Below are positions 1 to 11,261 of a stretch of 64,000 nt of DNA, one piece after another. The notes under the pieces were generated by a model. The model made no database searches, had not been told where the DNA came from, and saw only the letters and a list, made by a program, of their open reading frames with translations. This DNA comes from Ustilaginoidea virens (Eukaryota; Ascomycota; Sordariomycetes; Hypocreales; Clavicipitaceae), in NCBI RefSeq assembly GCF_000687475.1, contig NC_057320.1, positions 3,782,001-3,846,000 on the forward strand. Reading direction: 5' to 3'. Position numbers and translations under genes: made by a program. Within the stretch, counting starts at the first letter, position 1. Each line of letters starts with the position of its first letter.

Positions 1-194
1 CCGTTGACCAGTGGGCAGAGCTCTTGATAGTCCTTCTTGGCCTCGTCGAGGGCTTGCTCGAGAGCGTGAACCTGTTCGTGCTCGTCCTGGCCCCAGTGGC
101 GTTTGTCCGAGTGGCCGAGTATGCGCAGGCCCTCGCCGAGCAGGTTGGCCATGTCGGCCAGCAGGGTTCCGACGGAATCAAAGGCGCTGCCCAT
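1..194 (-). CDS. 5' end of an unidentified protein gene, cut by the window edge
   Basis: On the minus strand an ATG at 194-192 opens a reading frame that runs without a stop to base 1, giving about 64 residues. The peptide starts MGSAFDSVGTLLADMANLLG and continues as a polar, probably helical stretch rich in Asp, Glu, Lys, His and Gln; it reads like an amphipathic or coiled-coil N-terminus. There is no signal peptide, membrane segment or motif I can name. The ATG is the first in frame, and the sequence upstream of it (195 onward) loses coding character. The rest of the gene lies left of the window, so family and function cannot be judged. Confidence 0.55.
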   Translation of the reverse strand, partial: MGSAFDSVGTLLADMANLLGEGLRILGHSDKRHWGQDEHEQVHALEQALDEAKKDYQELCPLVN

Positions 195-1362
195 GGCGGG
201 GCCAACAGCCGACTCACTCGAGAGCCACTCTGCTCAAATCACCGTCGTGTCGTTCCTTTTGCCTTTCCGTTTGGTTTTTAGACGATGGCCCGCAAGGTGA
301 TGATGGTGGTGTCGAAAATAGGCCCGCGGGGGTTTGCAGCAGGGGGTTTGTCGAGAACTCGAGTTGGAGTGAGGAGAGCAGGCGACAAGAAGTCGAGCTG
401 CCGTGGCTCAATCGGGGAGGAAGGGTCGTCGTCGCAACTAGAGAATGAAAGGGAGACAAAACGTGGTCAAGTCGCGGGCCGGCTTGGCCTTGATGAGAGC
501 ACCTCTTGGGCCCTCATCCAGGGAAACGTGCCCGGGGCAGACCGCAGCTTAGCTCGAACTGCAAAGCCTTGCCCAAGCCTTGCCTCACTTCAAAGGCTCA
601 ACACGGCAAACTCGGTCGGTACAAAGCATCCAACGGTCTGACCGCTGTGGCGCAGCAGCGACGGCTTGAAGAAACAAACGTAACTCCGTCCGTACTCATT
701 CCGTACCTTGCCGAGGACTCGGGAGGCGGGAGGCAGGGCAGGGCAGGGAATGGCTTGAATGACTTGGGCCATCAACCACTTGCACCTCTATCAATACGTG
801 CATCTTTTAATCCGTACTTCTTTTAATAATGCCTCCCTGATCCCAGGTGTCTCAGTCTCAGGATGAGACCTGGGAGAGCCCTGATTGCTCCACGTCGCTA
901 CATAGTACTCCGTAGAGGTACCGAATGCATCACGCCGACCAGCTGCCCTGGACTCCTGGAGTTCTGTTGGTTGTACCATGTACATGGGTACGGAGTACAG
1001 GCTGGGCTAACGCCTGGCTGCTTGCACGTGCGCCAGCGCGTGGGAATGAATGTCAGGTGACTCTGGTCCGTCTCCAAACCGTTGACGACGGTCCGAGGTC
1101 GACGTCGATTCAACTTCCCACATATATGTCCCAAGACTCAATGCCATCGGCCATGACGCTGCAGCTTGTCCACTACTACCACTACTACCACTACCACTTC
1201 TTCTTCCACTACTGCTACTGCTGCTAGTGCATGCTCCAAACTTATTTTACCGCTTCTGTGCGCAAAATCCAATGAGACCGCACACCATCACAACTCGGTC
1301 GAAATCTCAAAATCCCGCTGCCAATATGCGCTGCAAAACCAACACCAACACATCCGTCGTCG
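195..1362. other. Intergenic: upstream region of the first gene and 3' flank of the RBR gene
   Basis: About 1.2 kb with no supportable gene; the open frames here are short, lack introns and domains, and overlap each other. A triplet run (CACTAC/CACTTC type) lies at about 1170-1226. Confidence 0.5.
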
Positions 1363-2550
1363 TCACAGACGGTTGAATCGACATCGCCGGCAAGCCATGG
1401 TTCGGCAGTCTTGACACTGGTATAAAAAGTCCGGCAGCCAGTAATAACACTCCTCGCACCGGTTCTTCCCCCTGAGAGTTCTCCATCGCCGGTGACGGCA
1501 TTGATGGTTGTTCACCAGGTTGCGTCTTGCAATGTTCACCAGAGCCCTTCTTTGCATCATCTCGAAAACCCGGGCTCTTTCCGCCTGCTCTCGATCTACA
1601 ATGACGTTGGCGCGGTCCTCCAGCCGGTCCTCTTCCCACTGAACGCACTCGCACTTTTTCCACTTGACGCCGCAGAGGTAGCAAAACTGCGCTCCGCAAC
1701 GACAGGCTGGATGCACGGAGCACCGTCAGCTCTTTTTGCTTCATCGGGGGGGGGGGGGGGGGGGGGGGTGCGCCGAGGGACTTGCCAACATACTCATGTG
1801 GTAGCAGCCGGTAGTCAGCTCCACCATTGTTCGGCACAGGTAGCATCGCTGCCACCCCTTCTCCATCGCAGTCCGCAGAAGTTCCGTTGTTGCCTGGTCC
1901 TTGGGGCAGTCATCGTCGTGGCTTGGTCCCTTGCAGATGGTGCATGTCTTGGCATTGCATTCCATGCCGACGCACGTGGCCACGTCCCCCTGAATGAGAG
2001 CCGGCGGGATAAAGGTCGAGCAGGTGGGCCGGTAGCAGTATGTTCTGTCGGATGTGTCGAATTCAACCTCCTTGGCTCTAAACCGCGCAATCAGCTCGAC
2101 GGGGAAAAACGTGTTGTCGCGAGCCAGGGGGATGGGTTGGCTGCAGCACCGAGGAGGGAACAGAGACTCGTCAGTGATTGCTGCCTCGAACAGCTCGGTG
2201 ATGCAGACGCGGCAATAGTCGTGTGAGCAGGGGCAGTGCATGGTTTCGGATGCCGGATAGTCCGTCATGCACGCAATGCAACGTCGCTTCTCGCAGGCTG
2301 ACGCCGATGGCGAGGGCGATGGCGATGGCGATGCGCATAACGGTGCTGATGACGATGCTGATGACGATGCTGATGAGCTAGGCTGAGGAGGTGCTCGTCT
2401 AGAACAAGGCTCCCCCACGGATGACGCCGCCTCGTCATCTTCAATACTCAGAGTAGCTAGCTTCTCAACAAGCGCCTTGTCCTCGGATGTATTGTTGTCC
2501 TTGGAGCAGGCATCTCCCTCGGCCGGGGATGACTCTGCCTGCTTCGTCAT
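1363..2550 (-). CDS. RBR-type (RING-IBR-RING2) E3 ubiquitin ligase, 2 exons
   Basis: Probable RING-between-RING ubiquitin ligase, which takes ubiquitin from an E2 onto a RING2 cysteine and then onto the substrate. Exons 2550-1794 and 1706-1363 encode 366 residues. After a Ser/Pro-rich low-complexity N-terminus come RING1 (about 91-136, starting CIACMTD), the IBR (about 172-215, ending CTICKGPSHDDDC) and RING2 (about 236-266). The 87-nt intron (donor GTATGT, branch GCTGACGG, acceptor CAG) falls inside RING2. Splicing restores GCYHMTCRCGAQFCYLCG, where the GC cysteine (about residue 249) matches the catalytic cysteine of RBR ligases. A Cys-rich tail follows with further CxxC pairs (CEEC, CQDC, CRRC). 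The intron holds an uninterrupted 24-base G run (plus strand 1746-1769). Family assignment is strong; the substrate is unknown. Confidence 0.9.
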
Positions 2551-3658
2551 GTTGTCTGTTCCAACCGTAGGTTCTCGTCAGCCTGAAGAAGTGACGGCGG
2601 CGGCGGCGGCGGGCGACTTGCGTCTGGTGCTCTGGCGATTGCGAGTGCCGTTACGGGGCGTCGAGGTCGGTCGCGCTATATATATATGGGTTTTCAAGCT
2701 TTGCGGAAGGGAGATCAGGCAGGCGAGGGAATCGTACGGGGCAAAGGGGGAAAGCAACAGGCCTGCCGATCTGAGGAGTCGTCTCGGGAAGGAGAGAGAG
2801 GAGGCCACGGATTGCAGGCAGGCGCGTGATGTGTCTGATACGCATCACACACATCGCACAAGAGCACTGGAGTTCTTGGCATGAGTCGTCCACACGCGTG
2901 CGTAGAGCCTCGTGCGTCAATGCAGCGGCCGAGGCAGTCGCGAGCGCCAGGAGCGGCGCGAAACCAAGGGTCGATGCTACGGCGCGACTCGCAAGCGTCG
3001 GTCGAGGCAACTTGAGATGACAGTATATCACGGCGTCATTGCCCCGATAGCGTGCATAAACAGACCTCCCTGCCTCCTTGGATCCTTGACTTGACTGATA
3101 CTGTATGTACCAGCTTTACTTCCTTTTCCATGGGCGTGTACGGCATCCCCCCATTTCCGCCCGACGCAAGGCATGCTGAACATGAATGCTTTGCTTCCGT
3201 CCAATGGCTTCAGGTTTGCATCGACAGCCCAGCTCGTCTGTACCGGCATAGATGACCGCTTCCCCCATGTGAGAACCAAGGGTTTCGATAAGCGCCCCGT
3301 CGTTGCGGCTGCTCGCTGGCCCAGCACAGCACCTCGTAACCATCTGCATCTGCATCTGCATCTGCACAAACCACCACGGCCACCTTGGCAAGTCATGCCG
3401 CGCAGAGCCGTGGGCCCAGCAATTTGCCCTCCATCAAGCCAGACATTTCCCCGTTGCAAGCGCCTGGCGTTTGCTGACACGGAAATCCAAGTAAAGAAGC
3501 AAGCAGCAGATGCTGCTGCCCCAGATCCTTCCTCCCCTGTACCGTCACGTGACCGTAAAAAGCTGGGCTTCCGGCCCCCAAAGCTCCCAAGGAACCCCCC
3601 AAGATCGCCGCCATTCACCACCACACCACACACCTCATCTTGGCCAAAACAGTCCACC
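2551..3658. other. Divergent intergenic region between the RBR gene and mL57
   Basis: 1.1 kb between two genes transcribed away from each other. It contains an alternating TA run at 2677-2687, about 130 bp upstream of the RBR start and a plausible TATA element on the minus strand. A CATCTG hexamer repeat lies at 3341-3365. A long minus-strand frame over 3028-4035 is antisense to mL57 exon 1 and has no recognisable domain, so it is not called. Confidence 0.5.
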
Positions 3659-4640
3659 ATGGCCCTCCAGCCAGGCCGCGCGCTCGCCCGAGCACGCCCT
3701 CCGCCCCGATGCCCTCCTCCCCCGCACCCCCGACGACAGCGACCATACACCACCGACGGCGCCACCCCCCCGTCCTTCCGCATCCCCGAGCCGCCGACCG
3801 CCGCGTCCTCGCCGCCGCGATGGAGCCAAACCCCCGCCGGGATGAGAGCCCCCATCCAGCTCGACTTTGCCAAGTCGCCCCTCAACAAGGTGTGGGCCGT
3901 CAACAACTCCCCCGCCAAGCTGGACGACATGTACAACCGGCTGCTGGGCGCGGGGGGCAGCAAGATGCTCCCCGAGGAGCTCAAGTGGCTGGCCGTGACG
4001 CACAAGAGCTTCGACCAGGGGCGAAGGGGCTTCAACGACCGCCTGGCCTTGATGGGTACGTGTGGTAGCGGGGTGTGGTTGACGGTTTTTTTTGTTCTTC
4101 CCTCCCCCAGGCCCCATCATCATCATCACGTGGGCGTTTTGTTGGCTAACGCGGCGAGAGGGGGCGCGGCGCGCCAGGCCGGTTGACGCTGGTCATGGAG
4201 GCCACCAAGGAAATCGTGAGCAAGGCGCCCCTGGAGGGCTCTCGGCAGACGGACGAGTTTGGCAGAAGGCCCTTTGAGCACGAGCAGCTGGCGGCGGTGG
4301 ATAATCTGAACGTGCAGGGGCCCAAGGACGTGGCGGGCAAGGAGAAGCTGTACGGGTTTGCCAAGAACATGGGCCTGTTGGACGTTGTGCGGTGGAAGCC
4401 CAGATTGGTGAGCTTCCCCACCCCCCTTTTTTTTTTCTCTTCTCTCTGGTTTCGTCGTTCTGGGGGGTTCATCGTGCGACTGACGTTGGCTGGTAGCCCC
4501 GGAATCTCGAGTCGTCAGGTGTTCAGGTTGTGCTGAATGGGGCGGTCATGGCCATCATTGGCGCCGTCACGCTGCAGCACGGGTCCGTCGTCGCGTCAAA
4601 GGTGGTCAGGGAGAGGATACTGGCGAGACTACCAAGCTAG
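3659..4640 (+). CDS. MRPL15: Mitochondrial large-subunit ribosomal protein mL57 (MRPL15 type, RNase III-like fold), 3 exons
   Basis: Component of the mitochondrial 54S ribosomal subunit. Exons 3659-4055, 4178-4407 and 4497-4640 encode 256 residues. The N-terminus is Arg/Pro-rich and acid-poor (MALQPGRALARARPPPR), as expected of a mitochondrial presequence. The body carries the RNase III-like region: KMLPEELKWLAVTHKSFDQG, then RLALMGR rebuilt across intron 1, then LVMEATKEIV, and a C-terminal block with LNGAVMAIIGAVTLQHG. Intron 1 is GTACGT...CCAG (phase 1) and intron 2 is GTGAGC...TAG (phase 0). mL57 proteins keep the RNase III fold but not nuclease function. Stop TAG at 4638-4640. The start at 3659 is preferred because it gives the targeting-type N-terminus. 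Confidence 0.85.
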
Positions 4641-5029
4641 TAAACCGGTTTGCTGCCATTCATGGAGCGAGTTTGCGACGACGACCCGCACACACATAGA
4701 CACACGCACGCGCAGCCTGGGATGCATACGGCTCTGCTGCTGGGCATGTAACATCATGTATTGTATCTTCTATTTAACCAGCGGACCACAAACTGGGAAA
4801 TTCTGTATAAAAAAGAAACCAAAGGCTGCATTACAATTACAAAGTGGTGCACCGCCACTGGGCTGCTTGTATCTGAGGGGGGCGGGAAAAAAAGGGGGAA
4901 GGGGGGGGAAATACAACAAAAAGTGCCAACTGAGACGGCGGAATAGCCACCGCTTGAGCCGTTGCCGCAGAGAACAGGCCCCCTGTCCACGCTTGCCGAA
5001 GCTTGCGTGCACGACGGAACACAAAAGCT
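4641..5029. other. Convergent intergenic region
   Basis: About 390 bp between the 3' ends of mL57 (+) and the membrane-protein gene (-). It is A-rich at 4800-4930 and presumably holds both 3' UTRs and polyadenylation signals. No further feature is seen. Confidence 0.5.
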
Positions 5030-6226
5030 CTACTGGAGCAGCGGCGTCTGCTCATCAGCCTGCCCCGGCCCGCGCTCTTGGTCGTCGACGTCGCCAGCGG
5101 AAGCGAGCGGCTGCGCGACCAGATGCGAGGCAATCAGCTTCTCGCGATACACCCACCCCACGGCCGTGCCGGCCCCGGGACCCAGCAAGACGGACAAGAG
5201 GGCAATGGCCAGGGGCGCGCGCCACCCAACCTCGACGAACACCCAGTACAGGAGCGTCAGGCCAATGTACTGGAACTCAATCACGATCAGGGCCATGGCC
5301 GAGACGGTCATTTCGCGGCGGTCGTCGGCGCCGGCGGCCAGGTTGCCGATGAGGAAGCCATGGGCGAGCAGAGAGCCCAGGACGGGCAGGGCGTACACGG
5401 CTGCGAGGGCCCTCGCGTGGGCCTCGAGGTGGATGGCACGGGCGGGGCGGAACCTCGGCCACTGCCGCAGCGAGTGCCGCACGAAGCGGCGGATGAGCGA
5501 CACGTAGGCCGGGGAAAACAGCCACGACCCGATGGCGACGGGGGACGGGAGGCCGAGCATCAGCGCCGAGGGGACGTAGTACCCCAGGGCGACGGCGACC
5601 GGGATGGCCACCACGTCTGCGCGAGAGACGTGGCGGCCCGCGTCGGCCTCGCTCTCGCGACCGTGTCCGTCCGGCACCGCCTCGTCGTCGTCGTCGTCGT
5701 CGCCGCCCTCACGCCGGGCAGGTGGCCAGGCCTGCGCGGCCTGGATAAAGGCCGGCACAATGACCAGCTGCCAGACCAGGGCCCCCCCGCCGAGGTTGAA
5801 GACGAGCCACGGCAGGGTCGGCCTCGAGACGACGGGGCTGCGGGCGTTGACCTTGCGGGCCGACTCGACGGTCGACACGGTCAGCAGGGCGCCGACGAAG
5901 GCGAGGATGACGCCCATGACGGCCCTGCTGCGCAGCGAGTCGAGCGCGGCGTAGAGGAAGCCGACGAGGAAGCACGACGGCGTGCCCAGCACGGGCACCC
6001 TGCTCAGCGCGGGGAGCAGGGCGCGCGCGTGGCACTGCGACCACAGGAGCGCGGCGTTGACGTCCGAGTGCGCAAAGAGCGACACGGCCGTGGCGATGGC
6101 CAGCAGCGCGGGCACGACGGCGAGGTGCGGGAACAGGGGGAAGCGCTGGGCGGGCCGACGCCAGGGGCTCGGGCGGGCCATTCTGGGCTTGCACGGGTCG
6201 ACGCGGGGGGGTGGGGGCGCGAGCAT
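5030..6226 (-). CDS. Uncharacterised polytopic membrane protein, intronless
   Basis: A single exon of 398 residues. The sequence is strongly hydrophobic, with roughly eight to nine likely membrane segments, including VVPALLAIATAVSLFA, AVMGVILAFVGALLTV, LPWLVFNLGGGALVWQLVIV, VAIPVAVALGYYVPSAL and IEFQYIGLTLLYWVF. A hydrophilic loop in the middle contains an uninterrupted Asp run (DDDDDDE, about residues 186-192). The C-terminal tail is acidic and polar. Start choice: ATG at 6226 gives 398 residues, while an in-frame ATG at 6181 (MARPSPWRRP) gives 383 and may be the true start. The layout recalls fungal multi-pass proteins of unknown function, some encoded in terpenoid gene clusters, but I see no cluster here and do not assign one. 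Confidence 0.7.
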   Translation of the reverse strand: MLAPPPPRVDPCKPRMARPSPWRRPAQRFPLFPHLAVVPALLAIATAVSLFAHSDVNAALLWSQCHARALLPALSRVPVLGTPSCFLVGFLYAALDSLRSRAVMGVILAFVGALLTVSTVESARKVNARSPVVSRPTLPWLVFNLGGGALVWQLVIVPAFIQAAQAWPPARREGGDDDDDDEAVPDGHGRESEADAGRHVSRADVVAIPVAVALGYYVPSALMLGLPSPVAIGSWLFSPAYVSLIRRFVRHSLRQWPRFRPARAIHLEAHARALAAVYALPVLGSLLAHGFLIGNLAAGADDRREMTVSAMALIVIEFQYIGLTLLYWVFVEVGWRAPLAIALLSVLLGPGAGTAVGWVYREKLIASHLVAQPLASAGDVDDQERGPGQADEQTPLLQ

Positions 6227-6713
6227 GCAATCCCGAGAAGCCGGGACTGCGACGTGGAGGGATATTGCGCGGTGTTGCGCGGTGTTGCGGGAATGTCGAG
6301 CTATGTCGAGGGCGTCCGACGGAGACGTGAAGTTGAAAGACAGATCAACTACTAGGTACGGAGTACTTGAAACTACATGGAAAGGCTGGGAATAAACATC
6401 TGATCAGCAAGGGCGTTTCCCCCGCCATGATTATGTAACGCCACCAGCCACCATGGATATGGATGGAGACGACGCCCCGCTGCGGCAGTCGCGGGCGCGC
6501 TAGGGCCGAGTGGCGCCTGCCTTTTTATTTTTATTTTTTATCAAATTTCTTTTCATGTCGTCAAATCTGTGTCGTCCGTGTCGTGTCGTCTGTCTGGACC
6601 GCGTAAGGGGAGCGGTCACGCGCGCTAGACGGGGCTTGCTTGGGTATGGTCTTGTCTGGTCTGGTCTGGTCTGGTCTGAGCACGCCAGTCCGTGGCCATC
6701 ATCGACAACTTGC
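6227..6713. other. Intergenic region with a CTGGT tandem repeat
   Basis: Upstream region of the membrane-protein gene and 3' flank of the hydrolase-CorA gene. A TCTGG/CTGGT pentamer tract at 6655-6678 has about five units. No gene is seen. Confidence 0.5.
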
Positions 6714-7714
6714 TCACCGACTCCCCCCCGCGGCCGTCGTCGTCCTGGCCACCCCCCTCCTCCGCTTGTTCACCTCCGGGATTCTGTACCCCTTATCCCT
6801 ATCCGGCCTGTTCCTCTCCCAAAAGTCGCTCGCCTCCGTCTCCAGCTTCCTCCGGCGCCGGCTCCCCTCCCCTTCCCCGCCGCCCCCGTCCCCAACCACC
6901 CGCCGTCCCAGCTCCGACAGGCTCGCCATCAGCGGCCCCCATGCGCGGACGCACACCCACCGCCTGCAGCGCCTGTAGACGCTGCCCAGCCAGCGGAACA
7001 GCCGCCTCGCGTTCGTGTTGAACGCCATCACGAGCGACGCGACGACGAGCACCGCGCTGGCGGGCAGCGCGATGAGCCCGATCGTCCTGAGCGGCAGGTT
7101 GCCGCCGCCACCCCACTCCTGCGTGTTCATGCCGAAGAGGCCGGTGAAGAAGGTGAGGGGCAGGAAGACGACGGTGAAGGTGGTGAAGATCATGACGCTG
7201 CGGCTCTGCGAGCTGGCCAGGTCGGCGTGCAGCCGGCTCAGACGCACCTCGTCCACCTGCGCCTGACGCTGCACCATCTGCAGGAGCTTGTCGTAGTCGT
7301 CGCGGGTGGCGCGCACCCGCTGAATCATCTCGTTGGTCTTCTGGGCGTACTCGCCGAGCCGCTTGATGCCCTCGTCGAGGAAGCCGCGGCCGTTGGCGGC
7401 TTGGTCGCGCAGCTCGGGCCGGTTGTAGATGGCGTGCATGGATATGATGACCTTGGACTGGCGTTCAAAGAGGTGGAGCAGCGTTTGCAGCTCGTCCTCG
7501 ATGTCGCGAAGCTCCAGCAGGGACGATGTGTTGTCTCTGTTTTCGCGCTCGGCCCGACGGCCTTCCTCCTTGTGCCTCTTGCGGATCGACCGCGGGCCGT
7601 CCTCGACACGTTCGTAGTCGAATGCCTTGTCGCGGAAGCCTTCTGCGCGAAAGCCTTTGAGAGACGCGGTGAGGCGCTCCGTCTGCGGGCGGTTTGGTGT
7701 TGGCACATTTTGCC

Positions 7715-7755
<41 letters not shown>

Positions 7756-10473
7756 GAAAAGGGGGAACCGCTGCTTACCAAGATACTGATTGCTTCTTCA
7801 AAGATTCGAAAGACTTCAAGGTCTGGGTGCGAGGACCGATCAAGCAGGACGCTCACGGCATGCAAAGCCGCAAGCGCCGCCAGGTCCAGCGCGTTTTCGC
7901 ACTGGCGGGTCAGATCGACATTGACCTCGTTAAAGATGCTGTCTCGCAAATCCGCCTGCTGATACAGCGGGCCTTCGATCGGGTCGCTTTCACGCTTGGG
8001 AAACATGGACACAATTGTATCTGAAGTAATTAGTATGATGATGATGATGAGAAGAAGAAGAAGAAGAAGAAAGAAAGAAAAAATGCGGACGAGACGCAAA
8101 TGAAGCACCAGCATGTCCTCCGCCGCGCCACTTACGCGATTGAAGGACCCATATCCAGAGCTGATCAACCATCAACACGTTGCCGTTGAGCACCTTTTCC
8201 AGCTCATTGTCATTGTTCACGTCCCTGCCCACGATACGGTCCCCCCAGCTGCTCCCCGAGCTGGGCTCGCTGCTGCCGCTCTCCGAGAAAGCGGCATTGC
8301 TCGAGCCTTGCTTGAACGCAAGGGGACCCTTGGGCTCCGGCCCCGCCGCTCGTTCCTTGGTAAGCTTGTATAGCATCTGGTCATCGTCCCGGGACCGCGT
8401 GTCCCTCAGCGACGGATAGCCGTACTGGTCCAGCGTTCGCCGGCAGTTTATCGGGGGATCGTGGCCCAGATACTCCCAGATGACCTGCAGCTCAAGCGAG
8501 TCCGACTCGGCCACGCTCTCCGGCACGGGATGCGACCTGCCCCGCGACAGGCGCTCCACGATGATTTTCCGGCGCCGGATGAGCCGCTTGTACGAGTCGA
8601 AATGCAGGTACGGCAGAAACAGGCAGGTGTACGCGGAGTCGCTGCTTCTCCGGGGCGGCGAGACGGAGAGGTTGCTGATGGACTGGCTTCGAGAGGATAC
8701 TAAAGGGAGGGGGGGGGGGGGGTCAGTCAGAACCAGACGCCATCTCCGATGAAGAGCGAGCGTGGGAAACGTACGATATCTCGGGGCCGAAAAGTAACAG
8801 CCCGGCTTGGCATGGTACGCATAGTGCTGCGCGTGCCTGCCTCGCGTGTGCCACGTCATCCAGAAATCGTGTCCGTATAAAGCCGAGTAGTCCTTCTTGT
8901 ACGACCGCTCAAGAGATTGCAAAACGCTCTGCGCCTCAATGTCAGCTCCGCCGTGCGCGCCCTCGCCGCCGATTAGTTACTCCCCCCCCCCCTCATCCCC
9001 GGGCATATGGGCCACGCACCTTTACCCAGCTGGGGTTGTTGAAGGGTACGTGAACCCACACAAACTTGCGACTCTTGACATCGGGCGTCGCAAAAGCCAT
9101 GGCCACTCCGTCTACAATGACCGTCTCGCTCGCAGGACCTTCCTGCTCCCTGGCGACTTTTCCAACAGTCGCAGCCGCGTCTGGCAGTCTCGGTGACGCT
9201 TGTGCCTCGTTTTCCTTGGCGTCGTCGCCTCGGTCGTCGTCGTCGTCGTCGTCACTGAGATGGGCTTTCCTTGGGACGGCACGACTTGCCAGTGAGGAGG
9301 GAGAAAAGCCTCGGTATCCGAATCGGGACCCGTCACTGCCGAGGCTGAAAGACCGACTGACAGAGCGACCCATGCGACCGCGCAAGGGAGGCGACAGCCG
9401 ATCGACAGCCAGGTCTTGCTCCAGATCGGCTCGAATAAGCGGGGACGGCACCTTTATCGGACTCGAGCTCGATGATATTGCGCGCGACGGCGGCGCTATC
9501 AGTCGCAGGGGAGTAGCCACAAGCGCAGAGTGCGGAACGCGCCCCAGAGGCGCCGCATCTGCAGGTAGCATCACAGGGGACGCAGGAGACGGCACAAAGC
9601 CCGCATCAGACACTGCATACTGTATGCCAAGCGCATTCTTCACCGGCATCGGGCTCGGAGGGGCAACAGGCACGGGAGCAGGGGCCGGCGCGCTGGCTTG
9701 GCTTGTTCGGGTTGCTCGACCCCGTCGCCTCAGGAACTGCCCCTGCCCAGGAGAGGCCTCAACCTCGTTCAGGCGCTCCCTCAAGCTCTCCTCCGGGCCT
9801 TTGCTCAGAAACTCTCGCAGAGGTAAGCGAGTGGACCATGCTCGCACGATCGGGGGCTCCTCCGCTTCCTGATGATGGCCCTGGTTGGCTGGCGGACCGT
9901 CAAAGAAGCCGTGGACTTCCACGGTGACTTTGTGCTCCAATCCCAGCTTCCACTGGCCGCCCGCCTGGCCGCCCGCCTGGCCGCCCGCCTGGCTCTCGCG
10001 AAGGCTCCTGTCGGCAAGCTCAATCTGGAGCGCGAGCTGGCTGACAAACAGCCGCAACGTGTGCACATTATGCCGTCCAAACGAAGCAATGTTGGCGTGG
10101 TCGCTCTGCAGGGGAAAGATTCGTTCCTGCCGCATTCCCAGTATGGCCGACTTGGTGGAAGTAAGCGGTGCGGTAAAGTACACGTCCCGAGGCTCCGAGG
10201 CAGTCGGGGTGCTGCTGCCTCCGGAGAGTCGCGAGTCGATGGTCTCGTAAAAGGTCCACACCTGCAAATCATGCGACACGGCCTTGAAGTCCTCGTCGAT
10301 ACGACCAAGCAGAATGTTTCCGACGCGTAGATCGTCCGTGATGGATGCGGGAAGGGGGGCTGAGAGCTGCAGCAAGGACTGTATACTGCTTGCGAGACTG
10401 GGCATGGCAAAGTAGCTGGACCCTTGGTGCGGTGTGCCTAAGGGCAAGTCAATATTTTCCCCCTCGCTTTCCG

Positions 10474-10504
<31 letters not shown>

Positions 10505-11261
10505 TCGAATGGCGATGATTTCTTGAGCTCTTGAGGGAACGTGGGTTGGTGAAATGATGAAAAACGACAATGTTCGACTTACCGAAGAAAGCAACACCAT
10601 GGCAGTCCCTCAGGACATTTTCATATCGGGCGTGCCCCTTGGCCTTGGTCAACGCCATCTTCACCACCAACCCGCCAATGCTATGGGCAACAAAGAGTAG
10701 CGGCCTCTCCTGCCCCTCGCTCTCCCTCAGGCGCTGCAAATCCAGCAGCAGCGCATCCGCCAGCGCGCTCAGCGTGGTCGACTCCCCCACCTCGGGATGC
10801 TCGTACAGCAGTATCCTCGCACGATCTGCCTCTCCCCTGATCCCCTGCCGGACCCAAGACGGAGACGGCCGGTCGTTATCGTCGCTCTTCGCTTCGGCGT
10901 CCCGCATGGACAGGGCGCCGTAGTACCGACCCATCAATCCATCTCGGTTCCAGCTCCGGAGGGGATGGCCACCCGGACAAGGCACGGCGACGACGTCAAC
11001 GGTGGTTTTGTCGTGCGTAAGCGGCCCTTCCGGGTCGATGGTGAAGGGAGACGGGGCGTCTTCATCTCCGGGGTGGTTTCCCTGTGTTTCTGCGGCGACT
11101 TTGATGCCCGTTTGCGACGTCTGTGATGTCTGTGATGTCCGTGATGTATGCGATGTTTGCGATGATGAAGAGGATGCTTGGCGCTGTGGTTGGGGATGAT
11201 GATGATGGCTGGGCTGGGAGATTCCGTCCCGGGCGGGGTTGGCTGCCGCGTGGGGCCTCAT
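6714..11261 (-). CDS. Alpha/beta-hydrolase (SesB/lipase-like) fused to a CorA-type membrane module, 6 exons
   Basis: Exons 11261-10583, 10437-9020, 8928-8775, 8699-8136, 8020-7779 and 7682-6714 encode about 1341 residues; every junction is in phase, with GTAAGT, GTGCGT, GTACGT, GTAAGT and GTAAGC donors. Residues about 80-300 form an alpha/beta hydrolase: the nucleophile elbow AHSIGG has Ser at about 193, and FFGTPHQGS is rebuilt across intron 1. A long Ser/Pro-rich linker follows. The second half has motifs of fungal CorA-like proteins: VHVPFNNPSWVK, HTRGRHAQHYAYHAKPGC, DQLWIWVLQS and FPKRE. It ends in two membrane segments (about 1180-1202 and 1215-1237) around the CorA signature GMN (about 1203-1205). 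Mg2+ transport is a family expectation, not shown. The start could be the ATG at 11261 or lie further upstream. Introns 1, 3 and 5 carry long homopolymer runs. Confidence 0.85.

Noticed and set aside
3028..4035. 335-codon minus-strand open frame
   Set aside because: Antisense to mL57 exon 1 and its promoter, low complexity, no domain.
5003..6355. 450-codon plus-strand open frame
   Set aside because: Antisense to the polytopic membrane-protein gene; its Arg/Gly/Asp-rich translation is what GC-rich antisense codons give.
9066..9872. 268-codon plus-strand open frame
   Set aside because: Antisense to the large second exon of the hydrolase-CorA gene, which has family motifs; this frame has none.
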